Origin: Trematomus loennbergii
Lineage: Eukaryota; Chordata; Actinopteri; Perciformes; Nototheniidae
DNA length: 64,000 bases
Direction of reading: 5' to 3'
Assembly (NCBI GenBank): GCA_012861695.1
Contig: JAAOOA010001614.1
Coordinates: 16,001-80,000 of the forward strand
The notes under the pieces were generated by a model. It saw only the letters and a program-made list of their open reading frames with translations. It searched no databases and was not told the origin of the DNA. The translations under genes and the position numbers were made by a program. Positions 42,068-52,537 of the stretch are shown one piece after another (the stretch's first letter is position 1; each line of letters begins with the position of its first letter).

Positions 42068-44345
42068 ATGTCGGGGATATGCAATGTCAAGAAATGTGTG
42101 ACATGCCAGGACAAGATTTGTGTTGCATGCAAGAAATGTCCTAAATGTAAGGCCCAACAGCCACACAAGGACAGACTGGTTAAAGAAAGACAAAGGTTTG
42201 CCGCTGAGGAAAAGGAGTGGAAAGAAAGAATAAAGAAAAACTGCAACGGAGCACATGTCCTAGACTCCAGCTTCAAAATGGTAAGCACAAGTGGTAACAC
42301 AACTTTAAATATTTTACACTGGACCTTTGTTGACTACATACATCTTTAAATAGTCGGAAAGCAGCCCACTGATCGGCCCTATATTTAGTGTTTCATCAAT
42401 TTAAGGCTTCTTTATTTAGTGTCCTGCTAGAGAAAGAAACACAGGCTAAAAGGCTCATAAAACTTCAGAAGGACTCAGAACTATTGATATTTGAAAGAGT
42501 GATATACTTCCTATTCATTTACGTTGAATCTACAGGTAAATAAACCATACTTCATCATGTTTTCTTAAAGGTCCCATGTCATGCTTTTCTGGTTATTACC
42601 CGTCCCCTTGTGTTATGTAGCTTTTTCTGCATGTAACCGGTCTGCAGAGTCAAAAACCCTCAAAGTACACCCTGTAGCGAGTAAAACTCTAACACAGAGA
42701 AGACTATGCTGCCCCAGAACGCCTCGTTGGGGATTTCTCTTTTTCCATTGTTTTCTTCATGGGTATGGTGACGTGCCCATACCCAAATGGAACAATCTGT
42801 GGAGCCGTTAAGTTACGTCCGCGGATTGGTCCAAACGGACTTCCTCACACACACTCAATCTTTTCTCAGCTGCAGCTCCGCCGATTTCTCCTCCCTGAGA
42901 CGGCGGGACGCGGCGAGGCTGTGAGTCGGTGTGTGAGCACACACACAAACTCCCAGCCAGGCGGCTGCGGGTGTGTGTGTGTGTTCGGGCTGGGTTTCGC
43001 TGTGTCTCGCTGTCTCGCAGAAGGCCACTGGGCTCACAGGGAGGGGGGGACAGGAGCTCCAACAAGGCGTGTAGGACAGAGAGTGAATACACATACTATA
43101 CAGAGATGCTGTATGAGAAACCAATGTGAGTTTGGAACATTGAACAATATAAATCTATTCTAGTAGACCTCAACAATGGAATTATGATCAGTAGAAATGG
43201 CCATGACATGGGACCTTTAAACACATGGATCATATACTTTTCTGATGTGAAATTCAGGCTTTATGACTTGCATTTACTTATTACCATTTCAGTTGGACCG
43301 GCTTGCTGCTCTGGGGTATTTTCCACTTTTGCTTTTGGGGAAAAAGAACAAGAATGGCTACACAGCAGATGTCTTCAGCAGCATACAGATGAAGCTGGAT
43401 GACTGCTTGGAAGAAGATATAAAAGCAGTGTATGCGAAAGTATTAAAGTGTGAGTATCTTTTACTGTATTGATGATTTCTTTGAAAGTAATTTAAAATCT
43501 GATATTAGAGCTTACATTTTTTTTAACGATTATATTCTTTCATGTTTTCATACAACAGTGCACTTCAGAAGGTTTCAGAATAAAAAGGAACCATTGAAGA
43601 TTGTGGGACAGATCTGGGTAAGTGTTGACATTTTTCAACTTGACCTGTTTTGTTGGACAGTTTAGGTGACCGGGAAAATTTGACTTCATGACTATTGTTT
43701 CCATGTATTGGAAGCAAGCATTTAGATTGAAAGACAGCACTTGAAAAGGTCATTTGCTTATTAACCAATGATGCCCTTAATTCAGTAATATTGAGCCTTG
43801 AATAAATTGGCATTTGTGTGCGCTTTACAGGAGTCTTGCCCACCACTCCTTCTTCTACTAGTATTATTATTGTGATCTAGATTTGCATTCAACTACGTAT
43901 GACTATTCCACGAGTAGCTATGTGGGGCAGAAGCATGTCGAAATACATTGTAATGCACAGCCATGTGTTTACCTTTAATTTGAGCATTTTTTTCTCTCCA
44001 AATCTCCAACAGAAACTGAATTTGTGGTGCTTGATCTCTGTCCTGTGGAGGGTACTGATGTGGTCGTGGAGGGTACTGATGTGGTCGTGGAGGGTACTGA
44101 TGTGGTCGAAGAGGGGGATTACAGATCCAATGCAGAGGGACAGGGAGAGCAAGGTACTTAGTGATATTGGCACTGACACAATGATTTCAAACTGAATTAT
44201 TTTAAATTATAATCCTATCGTAAAAGATGCATGGTCAAATTCAATTTGCTCTTGTGGCTCTGATATGTAGAATCTCAAAGCCATGATGTAGAAGTGATGA
44301 ACGGGGGAGAGCGAGCATCAACTTCTGTGGAGGAAGCTGCACAAG
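42068..44345 (+). CDS. unrecognised spliced gene with N-terminal cysteine cluster
   Basis: Coding exons: 42059-42280 (ATG 42068), 43293-43449, 43559-43617, 44013-44153 and 44271-44345, all with GT-AG edges. Phases agree for exons 1-3 and 4-5; the 3-to-4 join needs a 1-nt adjustment to reach the acidic frame. The start is M-S-G-I-C-N-V-K-K-C-V-T-C-Q-D-K-I-C, then C-K-K-C-P-K-C, seven or more cysteines in about 25 residues. A basic coiled region follows (V-K-E-R-Q-R-F-A-A-E-E-K-E-W), then L-D-R-L-A-A-L-G-Y-F-P-L-L, an F-R-R-F-Q-N-K-K-E-P-L-K segment and a 7-residue V-E-G-T-D-V-V repeat (three times, 21-bp unit). I recognise no family. It is oriented head to head with the KDZ transposase gene. 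No terminal exon was identified; MITE-2 copy 2 follows. Confidence 0.5.
42569..43216. mobile_element. TTAA-target MITE-2, copy 1 (648 bp)
   Basis: Flanked by TTAA (42565-42568, 43217-43220); ends AGGTCCCATGTCATG and CATGACATGGGACCT. It contains one GAGATGCTGTATGAGAAACC unit and no CAGACCCATTCTC array. It lies in the intron between exons 1 and 2 of the cysteine-rich gene. Confidence 0.9.
44045..44110. repeat. 21-bp coding repeat, three units
   Basis: GTGGAGGGTACTGATGTGGT repeats three times at a 21-bp period inside candidate exon 4. The period is a multiple of three, so the repeat keeps the frame. Confidence 0.85.
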
Positions 44346-44840
44346 GTTTGTAGCGATTCATGTAAATTCAGGGCACTAATATTTTGAATGAATTTTTTTC
44401 CACATTTGCTTCAGTATTTAAAGGGCCCATGTCATGCTTTTCCGGTTATACCCGTCCCCTTGTGCTATGAAGGTTTTTATGCATGTAAACGGTGTGCAGA
44501 GTCAAAACCCTCAAAGTACACCCTGTAGCGAGTAAAACTCTAACACAGAAAATACCTCCCCAAAACGCCTTGTTGGAGATACGTCACTGCCCATTTGATT
44601 CTTCCATTTAGTTCCGGGTACGGCATGATGTCAAGCCGTACCCGGAACGAAATGGACCAATCCGTGGAGCCGTTACGTTACGTCTGCAGAGCCGTTACGT
44701 TAAGCCCCCGCTGATTGGTCCAAATTGACCAATCCATGGACTTCCTCACACACACATCTGTGTGCAGGGAGCAGGCAGCTCAGCTGATTTTCCTCCCTGG
44801 CTGCAGGCTGATAACAGACAGTTGGGATCGCGGCGAAAGC

Positions 44841-45533
44841 CGTTCTCTCTGCAGACCCATTCTCTCCGCAGACCCATTCTCTCCGCAGACCCATTCTCTC
44901 GCAGACCCATTCTCTCTGCAGACCCATTCCTCTGCAGACCCATTCCTCTGCAGACCCATTCCTCTGCACACCCATCTCTCTGCACACCCATCCTCTCCGC
45001 AGACCCATTCCTCTGCAGACCCATTCTCTCTGCAGACCCATTCTCTCTGCAGACCCATTCTCTCTGCAGACCCATTCTCTCTGCAACCCATTCTCTCTGC
45101 AGACCCATTCTCTCTGCAGACCCATTCTCTCCGCGACCCATTCTCTCTGCAGACCCATTCTCTCTGCAGACCCATTCTCTCTGCAGACCCATTCTCTCTG
45201 CAGACCATTCTCTCCAGCACCCATTCTCTCTGCAGACCCATTCTCTCTGCAGACCCATTCTCTCGCAGACCCATTCTCTCCGCAGACCCATTCTCTCTGC
45301 AGACCCATTCTCTCTGCAGACCCATTCTCTCCGCAGACCCATTCTCTCTGCAGACCCATTCTCTCTGCAGACCCATTCTCTCTGCAGACCCATTCTCTCT
45401 GCAGACCCATTCTCTCTGCAGACCCATTCTCTCCGCAGACCCATTCTCTCCGCGACCCATTCTCTCTGCAGACCCATTCTCTCTGCAGACCCATTCTCTC
45501 TGCAGACCCATTCTCTCTGCAGACCCATTCTCA
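44841..45533. repeat. 17-bp minisatellite inside MITE-2 copy 2
   Basis: About 40 units of CTCTCTGCAGACCCATT with single-base losses (CTCTCGCAG, CTCTCCGCGA). All six frames are open because of the unit's composition; the resulting ORFs are not genes. Confidence 0.95.
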
Positions 45534-45807
45534 CAGCGTTTATCAACCTTTTTCTTACTCAATATCAAGCCACACTTATTGTTTTTACTTCGGCTGTGAC
45601 TTTGTGTGTGCTCAGGATGAGTTTGGCTGTGTTTCCTGTGTATCCTAAACAAGGAAACAACACCTCCACGGAGCTCAGCGCGATTCACAACGTCCCGACC
45701 AATCAGAGCACACTGTGCTCACAGGGAGGGTGGGGGCTGGAGCTATTGGAGCTACAACGAGCCGTTAAAGGCAGAGAGTGAAATTCAGTGAATACACGTA
45801 GTTTACA

Positions 45808-46570
45808 GAGATGCTGTTTGAGAAACCAATGTGAGTTTGGAGAGATGCTGTTTGAGAAACCAATGTGAGTTTGGAGAGATGCTGTTGAGAAACCAATGTG
45901 AGTTTGGAGAGATGCTGTATGAGAAACCAATGTGAGTTTGGAGAGATGCTGTTTGAGAAACCAATGTGAGTTTGGAGAGATGCTGTTGAGAAACCAATGT
46001 GAGTTTGGAGAGATGCTGTATGAGAAACCAATGTGAGTTTGGAGAGATGCTGTATGAGAAACCAATGTGAGTTTGGAGAGATGCTGATGAGAAACCAATG
46101 TGAGTTTGGAGAGATGCTGTATGAGAAACCAATGTGAGTTTGGAGAGATGCTGTATGAGAAACCAATGTGAGTTTGGAGAGATGCTGTTGAGAAACCAAT
46201 GTGAGTTTGGAGAGATGCTGTATGAGAAACCAATGTGAGTTTGGAGAGATGCTGTTTGAGAAACCAATGTGAGTTTGGAGAGATGCTGTTTGAGAAACCA
46301 ATGTGAGTTTGGAGAGATGCTGTTTGAGAAACCAATGTGAGTTTGGAGAGATGCTGTATGAGAAACCAATGTGAGTTTGGAGAGATGCTGTTTGAGAAAC
46401 CAATGTGAGTTTGGAGAGATGCTGTATGAGAAACCAATGTGAGTTTGGAGAGATGCTGTATGAGAAACCAATGTGAGTTTGGAGAGATGCTGTATGAGAA
46501 ACCAATGTGAGTTTGGAGAGATGCTGTTTGAGAAACCAATGTGAGTTTGGAGAGATGCTGTTTGAGAAAC
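45808..46570. repeat. 34-bp minisatellite inside MITE-2 copy 2
   Basis: About 22 units of GAGATGCTGTTTGAGAAACC plus AATGTGAGTTTGGA, period 34 (33 where one T is lost). Copy 1 of the MITE has exactly one such unit at about 43101-43134. Confidence 0.95.
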
Positions 46571-46669
46571 CAATGTGAGTTTAGAAAAATGCACAATATA
46601 AATCTATTCTAGTAGACCTCAACAATGGAATTATGATCAGTGGAAATGGCCATGACATGGGCCCTTTAA

Positions 46670-47400
46670 ATGTTGGTGTTAAAATGGAGGCTTCTCCTTG
46701 GATTTCTGTTTGAATAGCCGTTAGAGACCTTTAAATCCTGCCTCTTTGAGTTATACTGAAATATATGAAATGGGCTTTAATTTGATTGAACAGAAAGAAC
46801 TACTTTGTAAATTGCTTACCAGGAAACTAAAGGTGGAACAGGGTGAGCTGTAGAAAGAAGCTCAAACTACCAGACAAAGGCCTCCACAGGGGAAAGTGAA
46901 CTTTTGATTTCCTTTGGCCAACAATATGTGGACCTCGGACCTGCTGAGGCACCAGGACTCAGGACTGCTGGACTTTGGAGTCGAGTTATTACTTTGATGT
47001 TAGTCGTGATGTTATTCTTATTTGTATACGTTTTTCTTTCATTTGATTCAGTTTTAACATCATTCCAACAATGTACACCCCCTCCCACCTGAAGCTGCTC
47101 CATCAGTCTCTCCTGTTGCCCTTTAACAACAATGAGATGTGTGTGATGAGCGATATTCTGTTTATTCCCTGCCGCAGTGTGTTGATGTTTGAACGTACAG
47201 ATAAACGTGTTGAGCCGTTCTTCTTTGTGTTCTAATAAAATAATGGAATACCTGACGCTCAGCTTCAGCGTTGTTATTGGCCTGTGGCTTTGTGGAGGAA
47301 ACTCATCTTTAGGATTTAATGCTTGTACACTTTGCTGCTGCAACAAAATAACTTCCCAATTTGGGATCAATAAAGTAGCATCTATCTATTTGAACCTCCC
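46670..47400. other. non-coding region with LINE-like 3' tail
   Basis: No conserved ORF. It ends with TTCCCAATTTGGGATCAATA, AAGTAGCATCTATCTAT, a short-repeat tail typical of fish LINE 3' ends. The plus-strand CTAATAAAATAATGG at 47231 may be a polyadenylation signal of either strand's transcript. Confidence 0.4.
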
Positions 47401-47556
47401 ATGGGGATAATTACGTTAGAGACATGAACATATAATGATAATAAAAACCAGGAAACACACTGAGGTGATCTGGGGCTCTGGTTGGTCGGCGTGTTGCCGA
47501 AACAACGGGAACTATAAATCATCAATCCCACAGTTTCAGGGTTAAATCCACATGTA

Positions 47557-47562
47557 TTTATT
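47557..47562 (-). terminator. tph2-like polyadenylation signal
   Basis: The minus-strand AATAAA lies about 365 bp past the stop codon at 47924, a reasonable 3' UTR length. Confidence 0.6.
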
Positions 47563-47923
47563 ATAGTTACAGAGAATCTGACTTCTTAAAGCATCTGTCA
47601 AAAGAGAGACAGAAACAAATGAGGAACATCTGCTGACTTTAACACGGTAAACATTTATCATGGATCAGAAACAGCTTTTTATTTTTTAACCAGCGCTTCA
47701 CAACCTGGCAGCCCAGACTCGCTGCTTCACCTGACGTATAAAGCTTGAGATGATGTGGTTACGCATCAATAAAGTGTATTACTCTTTACAGCATCGGACC
47801 CATTAGACAGCAAATCTTACTACATTTATGAAACAGGAAGGGAGGTTTTAAACCAATCAGAGCCCAGACATAAACCCAGGTGATGTTTTGAACCAATCAG
47901 AGCCCACACATGAACACAGGTGA

Positions 47924-48098
47924 TCAGATGCCCATGTAGGTGTTCATCTTGCCCAGCGCGTCGCAGACGGTGTTCAGGTCGCTGCGCAGGTCCTGCACCA
48001 CGTCCTCGATGCCGCGCGTGTCTTTCAGCAGGTCGATGCTCTGCGTGTACGGGTTGTAGTACACGGAGAACGGACGCTTTATCGACTTCGCAAACTCC
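47924..48098 (-). CDS. tph2: tryptophan hydroxylase 2-like terminal coding exon
   Basis: Minus strand, acceptor TCTCTCAG. It encodes [21 protein letters not shown] and then [28 protein letters not shown] and a terminal Y-M-G-I with stop at 47926-47924. This is the end of the catalytic core and the C-terminal tetramerisation helix of an aromatic amino-acid hydroxylase. The C-D-A-L-x-K-M-N-x-Y-x-G-I ending distinguishes TPH2 from TPH1, TH and PAH. TPH2 makes 5-hydroxytryptophan, the rate-limiting step of neuronal serotonin synthesis, in the cytosol. Confidence 0.9.
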
Positions 48099-48137
48099 CT
48101 GAGAGAGAGGAGACAAGGTGTGACCGTCAACATAAAC

Positions 48138-48800
48138 TTTAAGTATAATAAACTTTAAGTATAATAAACTTTAAGTCAAATAAACTTGAAGTATAATAAA
48201 CTTTAAGCATAATAAACTTTAAGCATAATAAACTTTAATTCGAATAAACTTTAAGTCAAATAAACTTTAAGTTAAATAAACTTTAAGTATAATACATTTT
48301 AAGTATAATAAACTTTAAGTATAATAAACCTTAAAGGTGGGGTAGGTAAGTTTGAGAAACCGGCTCGAGATACACTTGTTGTTATATTCCATGGAATGCT
48401 CTTAACATCCCGATAGCAATGATATCTGAAGAGCTTTGACAATAATCCATTAAAAAATGTAATCTGTGGAAGCTGTACTGTAAAAAGCACGACCAATCAT
48501 CTGAGCCGGCCCGGCTAAAGTAACTGGATGGCCTACCTGCCTGTCAGCCTTCCATCTGTGCACAAACTTATCTCGTGCCCTCATTGGTCATGTGCGCGTT
48601 CGTGTGTGTTGGAGGAGGGGCTCTGTGAGGAAGTGGCAGATTTTCTCTGGTTGTGTATTTTCAAATTCTAGCGATTTCGAGCCGGTTTCTCAAACTTACC
48701 TACCCCACCTTTAAGTCAAATTAACTTTAAGTCAATTAAACTTGAAGTATAATAAATATAAGTCAAATAAACTTGAAGTCAAATACACTTTAAGTCAAAT
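48138..48800. repeat. 15-bp minisatellite (ATAAACTTTAAGTAT)n, split by MITE-1 copy c
   Basis: Units ATAAACTTTAAGTATA / ATAAACTTTAAGTCAA from 48138 to 48334 and again from 48711 to about 48800, interrupted by the MITE. It lies in the last tph2 intron. Confidence 0.9.
48335..48710. mobile_element. TTAA-target MITE-1, copy c
   Basis: Same family and same orientation as copy b, with TTAA at 48331-48334 and 48711-48714. It landed inside the ACTTTAAGTATAATAA minisatellite, which is itself rich in TTAA. Confidence 0.9.
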
Positions 48801-48917
48801 AAAAACAGACCGTTTGGGTGGAGATAAGAACGGTTGTTATTTACAGTGTGCGTTAAAATCACTCAGCGTTGACTTTTGGTGTCACACGGGCAACGTATCT
48901 TCATTTTAACACTCTGT

Positions 48918-49099
48918 TCACTAGCAAGAACCACGCCACAACAGTGTGATGTTTGTACGTTTATTGAAGTAACATGTGAAGGATATGAGGGGGGTGAAGA
49001 GGTGATCTGGGAGGACGAGCTATGGTCCGTGCAGTGGGACACTCAGAGTGGGGGTTCCGTCTCCGGCATGAACTGCGTGGGCTGATTACGGTCCCCCAG
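48918..49099 (-). repeat. split direct repeat module A, outer copy
   Basis: TCACTAGCAAGAACCACGCC to GATTACGGTCCCCCAG, about 98% identical to 49334-49515 (differences such as GGGACACT versus GGGAGACT). Confidence 0.85.
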
Positions 49100-49210
49100 A
49101 CGATACCTGGAGTTTAATGTTAGTATACGCAGTATATAGATATGCACCGTTTAGATATAAATGGTGATGGGCAGAGGATGTTTATGGGTAGAAGGGTGAG
49201 GGAGGGTGGG

Positions 49211-49327
49211 TTGAAAGATGAGACAAGCGTTGCCGGAAGTTTTTGCCGGATATAAATAGGGGTGGCCGTGGTTTGAGGCGGAGTTTTAGGCGTGGCCATG
49301 CTCCTGAACCTATGTTAACATTTTAAC
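49211..49327 (-). repeat. split direct repeat module B, inner copy
   Basis: TTGAAAGATGAGACAAGCG to CTATGTTAACATTTTAAC; it matches 52538-52655 apart from a missing G (AAGCGTTGCC versus AAGCGGTTGCC) and one substitution. Confidence 0.85.
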
Positions 49328-49333
49328 CTCATT

Positions 49334-49515
49334 TCACTAGCAAGAACCACGCCACAACAGTGTGATGTTTGTACGTTTATTGAAGTAACATGTGAAGGAT
49401 ATGAGGGGGGTGAAGAGGTGATCTGGGAGGACGAGCTATGGTCCGTGCAGTGGGAGACTCAGAGTGGGGGTTCCGTCTCCGGCATGACCTGCGTGGGCTG
49501 ATTACGGTCCCCCAA
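49334..49515 (-). repeat. split direct repeat module A, inner copy
   Basis: Second copy of module A, directly abutting module B, as expected for the B1-A2 junction in such elements. Confidence 0.85.
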
Positions 49516-49824
49516 AAGAGTCGGATTAAAAGCAGCTGACTTAAGCGTGTGCATGTCAGACGTCGTTTAGATTGTTGCGGATGTAAGCGTGGTTCGCTTG
49601 GGATGACGAGCGGCCGAGGGCCTAGGTGGTTGGATAAGAGATGCCTGGTCTAGCTGCTGTGGACGCTGCGCCGATGCGGGAGAAATGGCTCTAATTCTGA
49701 GAGTGCCCCCCAAAATGTGCGGGATGTTCTGAAAGTGTTTCTGGACCAGAAACATGTAGCTTGAAGATAACGTGTCTGGAACGAGTGACTACATCTTCAC
49801 TTCTAAATCTGGCTAAACATTGAG

Positions 49825-50145
49825 AGAGAGAGACCGGAGCGTCTGCTCGCTGCGAGGGTCGGAGAGAGAGAGACCGGAGCGTCTGCTCGCTGCGAGGGTC
49901 AGAGAGAGAGAGACCGGAGCGTCTGCTTGCTGCGAGGGTCGGAGAGAGAGAGACCGGAGCGTCTGCTCGCTGCGAGGGTCGGAGAGAGAGAGACCGGAGC
50001 GTCTGCTCGCTGCGAGGGTCAGAGAGAGAGACCGGAGCGTCTGCTCGCTGCGAGGGTCGGAGAGAGAGAGACCGGAGCGTCTGCTCGCTGCGAGGGTCGG
50101 AGAGAGAGAGACCGGAGCGTCTGCTCGCTGCGAGGGTCAGAGGGC
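49825..50145. repeat. 40-bp minisatellite
   Basis: Eight units of GAGACCGGAGCGTCTGCTCG plus CTGCGAGGGTCGGAGAGA, 40-bp period (49831, 49871, 49911 and on). One more degenerate unit is at 50885-50945. Confidence 0.95.
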
Positions 50146-50165
50146 TTGCTGTGCCTGTTAACTGT

Positions 50166-50880
50166 TCTGGACTATGAGGAGATCTCTAGTCATCCTGAGA
50201 AGTCTACTGGATTCAGGTCTGTTCTGGGCTATGTGGAGATCTCTAGTCTGTTCTGGACTATGTGGAGATCTCTAGTCATCCTGAGAAGTCTACTGGATTC
50301 AGGTCTGTTCTGGACTATGTGGAATCTCTAGTCTGTTCTGGACTATGTGGAGATCTCTAGTCATCCTGAGAAGTCTACTGGATTCAGGTCTGTTCTGGAC
50401 TATGTGGAGATCTCTAGTCTGTTCTGGACTATGTGGAGATCTCTAGTCATCCTGAGAAGTCTACTGGATTCAGGTCTGTTCTGGACTATGTGGAGATCTC
50501 TAGTCTGTTCTGGACTATGTGGAGATCTCTAGTCATCCTGAGAATTCTACTGGATTCAGGTCTGTTCTGGACTATGTGGAGATCTCTAGTCTGTTCTGGA
50601 CTATGTGGAGATCTCTAGTCATCCTGAGAAGTCTACTGGATTCAGGTCTGTTCTGGACTATGTGGAGATCTCTAGTCTGTTCTGGACTATGTGGAGATCT
50701 CTAGTCATCCTGAGAAGTGTACTGGATTCAGGTCTGTTCTGGACTATGTGGAGATCTCTAGTCTGTTCTGGACTATGTGGAGATCTCTAGTCATCCTGAG
50801 AAGTCTACTGGATTCAGGTCTGTTCGGACTATGTGGAGATCTCTAGTCTGTTCTGGACTATGTGGAGATCTCTAGTCGTA
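50166..50880. repeat. 86-bp higher-order tandem repeat
   Basis: Each 86-bp unit is TGTTCTGGACTATGTGGAGA-type (29 bp), CATCCTGAGAAGTCTACTGG-type (28 bp), then the 29-bp module again. About eight units, so a 29-bp monomer was duplicated before amplification of the composite. Confidence 0.95.
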
Positions 50881-50944
50881 GAGATAGAGACTGGAGCGTC
50901 TGCTCACTGCGGGGGTCGGAGAGAGAGAGACCGGAGCGGCTGCT

Positions 50945-51160
50945 CACTCACTGCCGCTGTTGCAGCTGTTGCAGCTGTTGCCGCTGTTGCAGCTGTTGCC
51001 GCTGTGGCAGCAAAAAATCAATGCAGGTGTTGCCGCTGTTGCAGCTGTTGCCGCTTTTGCAGCTGTTGCCGCTGTTGCGGCTGTTGCCGCTGTTGCCGCT
51101 GTTGCAGCTGTTGCGGGTGTTGCGGGTGTTGCAGCTGTGGCAGCAAAACACGATGCAGGT
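50945..51160. repeat. (GCTGTTGCAGCTGTTGCC)n coding-like tandem repeat
   Basis: A 9/18-bp repeat in which GCTGTTGCN encodes Ala-Val-Ala. Present in all frames as low-complexity ORFs; not supported as a gene. Confidence 0.9.
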
Positions 51161-51365
51161 GTTGGGGAAGGGATGGGGAAGGGATGGGGAGGAGGAGAGG
51201 GAAAAGATAGACCAGTTGGAAAGGAAGGTACTGAGTCGGCTGATAGGTTAGCATGTGGCATGGCCCCTGCCCCTTGGTTTACTGGGTGGGACGCTGTTGC
51301 TACGGGGTTAGCTGCTAACCTTGTTTGAACCGTGACGACGCGCAGCGTCTTTCTTTATTTCTTAA

Positions 51366-51668
51366 CTGAACATGCTAACGTCCGTGTACCTGGTTGTTAC
51401 CAGGAGACACGTTTAACTGAACATGCTAACGTCCGTGTACCTGGTTGCTACCAGGAGACACGTTTAACTGAACATGCTAACGTCTGTGTACCTGGTTGTT
51501 ACCTGGAGACACGTTTAACTGAACATGCTAACGTCTGTGTACCTGGTTGCTACCAGGAGACACGTTTAACTGAACATGCTAACGTCCATGTACCTGGTTG
51601 TTACCTGGAGACACGTTTAACTGAACATGCTAACGTCCGTGTACCTGGTTGTTACCTGGAGACACGTT
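51366..51668. repeat. 51-bp minisatellite, six units
   Basis: CATGCTAACGTCCGTGTACC starts at 51371, 51422, 51473 and onward at 51 bp. As 51 is 17 codons, the plus-strand ORF 51332-51673 contains a 17-residue repeat. No start context or homology supports translation. Confidence 0.95.
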
Positions 51669-51872
51669 GCTAAAGGAGGAAGGTAAGCAGAAGCTGGGTA
51701 GCTGTGGACTGCTGAAGGTAGAGAAGAAGAAGGGATGGAGGGATGAAGGGATGTATGTGCAAGGGAATTTTTGTGAAGCCTGTGAGCAGGCACAGAGGGC
51801 AATACAACCTGGCCCCCACCAGGGGTGCTGGTGAGTCGGGCTGTGTCCGTGGGAGGACGGAGGCCTGTGACG

Positions 51873-52451
51873 TCACGACCCGTGGTGCGCGCGCGCGGTG
51901 GTTGACTCTGGAGCGGGAAGAGCTGTGTGTGTTGTTGTTCTTGCCGTTGTGCTGCTGTAGGCTTGGTAGAGGTTGAACAGTCTAGCCTTGTTGTCGTTCC
52001 GGTGAAAGTGGATGCCGTTGTCCTTCAGGAAACATTGGAGTTGAATGACTGTCCACCTCCGTAGTTCGGGCTCTGTTGTGGAGCGTTGAGTGCGTTCGGG
52101 CTCTGTTGTGGAGCATCGAGAGCGCCGCTGCGAGTGGCCGGGAGCTGCGAGTGAGGCAGGCTGCCGGTGGTGGGGGGATTGGAGCTGGCTGTACCTGTTA
52201 CGGCCCCGGCTGTTTGCCCTCGCTGGCGGAGTAGACGAAGCCTGGGACCTGTCTGGAGTTGGAGGTATCTCGTTGGGGGAGCTTGAGCGGGAGCGGTAGC
52301 GGCTGGTGTGTGGGACGCTGATTGCCGAGCACACGCGGCTCCGTTCGGATGCTTGGCTTGGATCCATCTGCTGACCCGAGGATGGCGGGTAGCCGATGTC
52401 GAATAGATCTTCATCTGACTCCGGCGAGTTGATCAGGATTTCGGGATCCAT
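51873..52451 (-). CDS. Gag-like ORF with SAP-type motif
   Basis: Minus strand; I choose the ATG at 52451 (M-D-P-E-I-L-I-N-S-P-E-S-D-E-D-L), although the frame is open to 52553. The body is rich in Ser, Arg, Pro and Thr (low complexity), followed by R-R-W-T-V-I-Q-L-Q-C-F-L-K-D-N-G-I and N-D-N-K-A-R-L-F-N-L-Y, a pattern like the two-helix SAP DNA-binding motif. It occupies the position of ORF1 in the surrounding retroelement. Function beyond nucleic-acid binding is not inferable. No downstream RT is present. Confidence 0.5.
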   Translation of the reverse strand: MDPEILINSPESDEDLFDIGYPPSSGQQMDPSQASERSRVCSAISVPHTSRYRSRSSSPNEIPPTPDRSQASSTPPARANSRGRNRYSQLQSPHHRQPASLAAPGHSQRRSRCSTTEPERTQRSTTEPELRRWTVIQLQCFLKDNGIHFHRNDNKARLFNLYQAYSSTTARTTTHTALPAPESTTARAHHGS

Positions 52452-52537
52452 GGTGAGTAGCAATGTTCTTGTGGTAGCGTTTGTTTGTGTTGATCTGTGA
52501 CGACGCGCGGCGTGAATCACAGTCTGCCTGTCGATCT

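Larger units (their letters stand above)
44422..46665. mobile_element. TTAA-target MITE-2, copy 2, enlarged to 2.2 kb
   Basis: Flanked by TTAA (44418-44421, 46666-46669) with ends AGGGCCCATGTCATG and CATGACATGGGCCCT. It is collinear with copy 1 (CTCAAAGTACACCCTGTAGC, GAGTGAA..ACAGAGATGCTGT, AATCTATTCTAGTAGACCTC). Two internal tandem expansions explain the extra 1.6 kb. Confidence 0.9.

Noticed and set aside
44700..46596. Many 250-340 codon ORFs on both strands
   Set aside because: They arise from the 17-bp and 34-bp arrays within MITE-2 copy 2, open in several frames simultaneously.
50944..51261. Ala/Thr-rich and Ala-Val-rich ORFs
   Set aside because: Translation of the 9/18-bp GCTGTTGCN array in multiple frames.
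51332..51673. 113-codon ORF with 17-residue repeats as a secreted or repeat protein
   Set aside because: The period being 51 bp makes the frame open by chance; no start context, splice sites or similarity.
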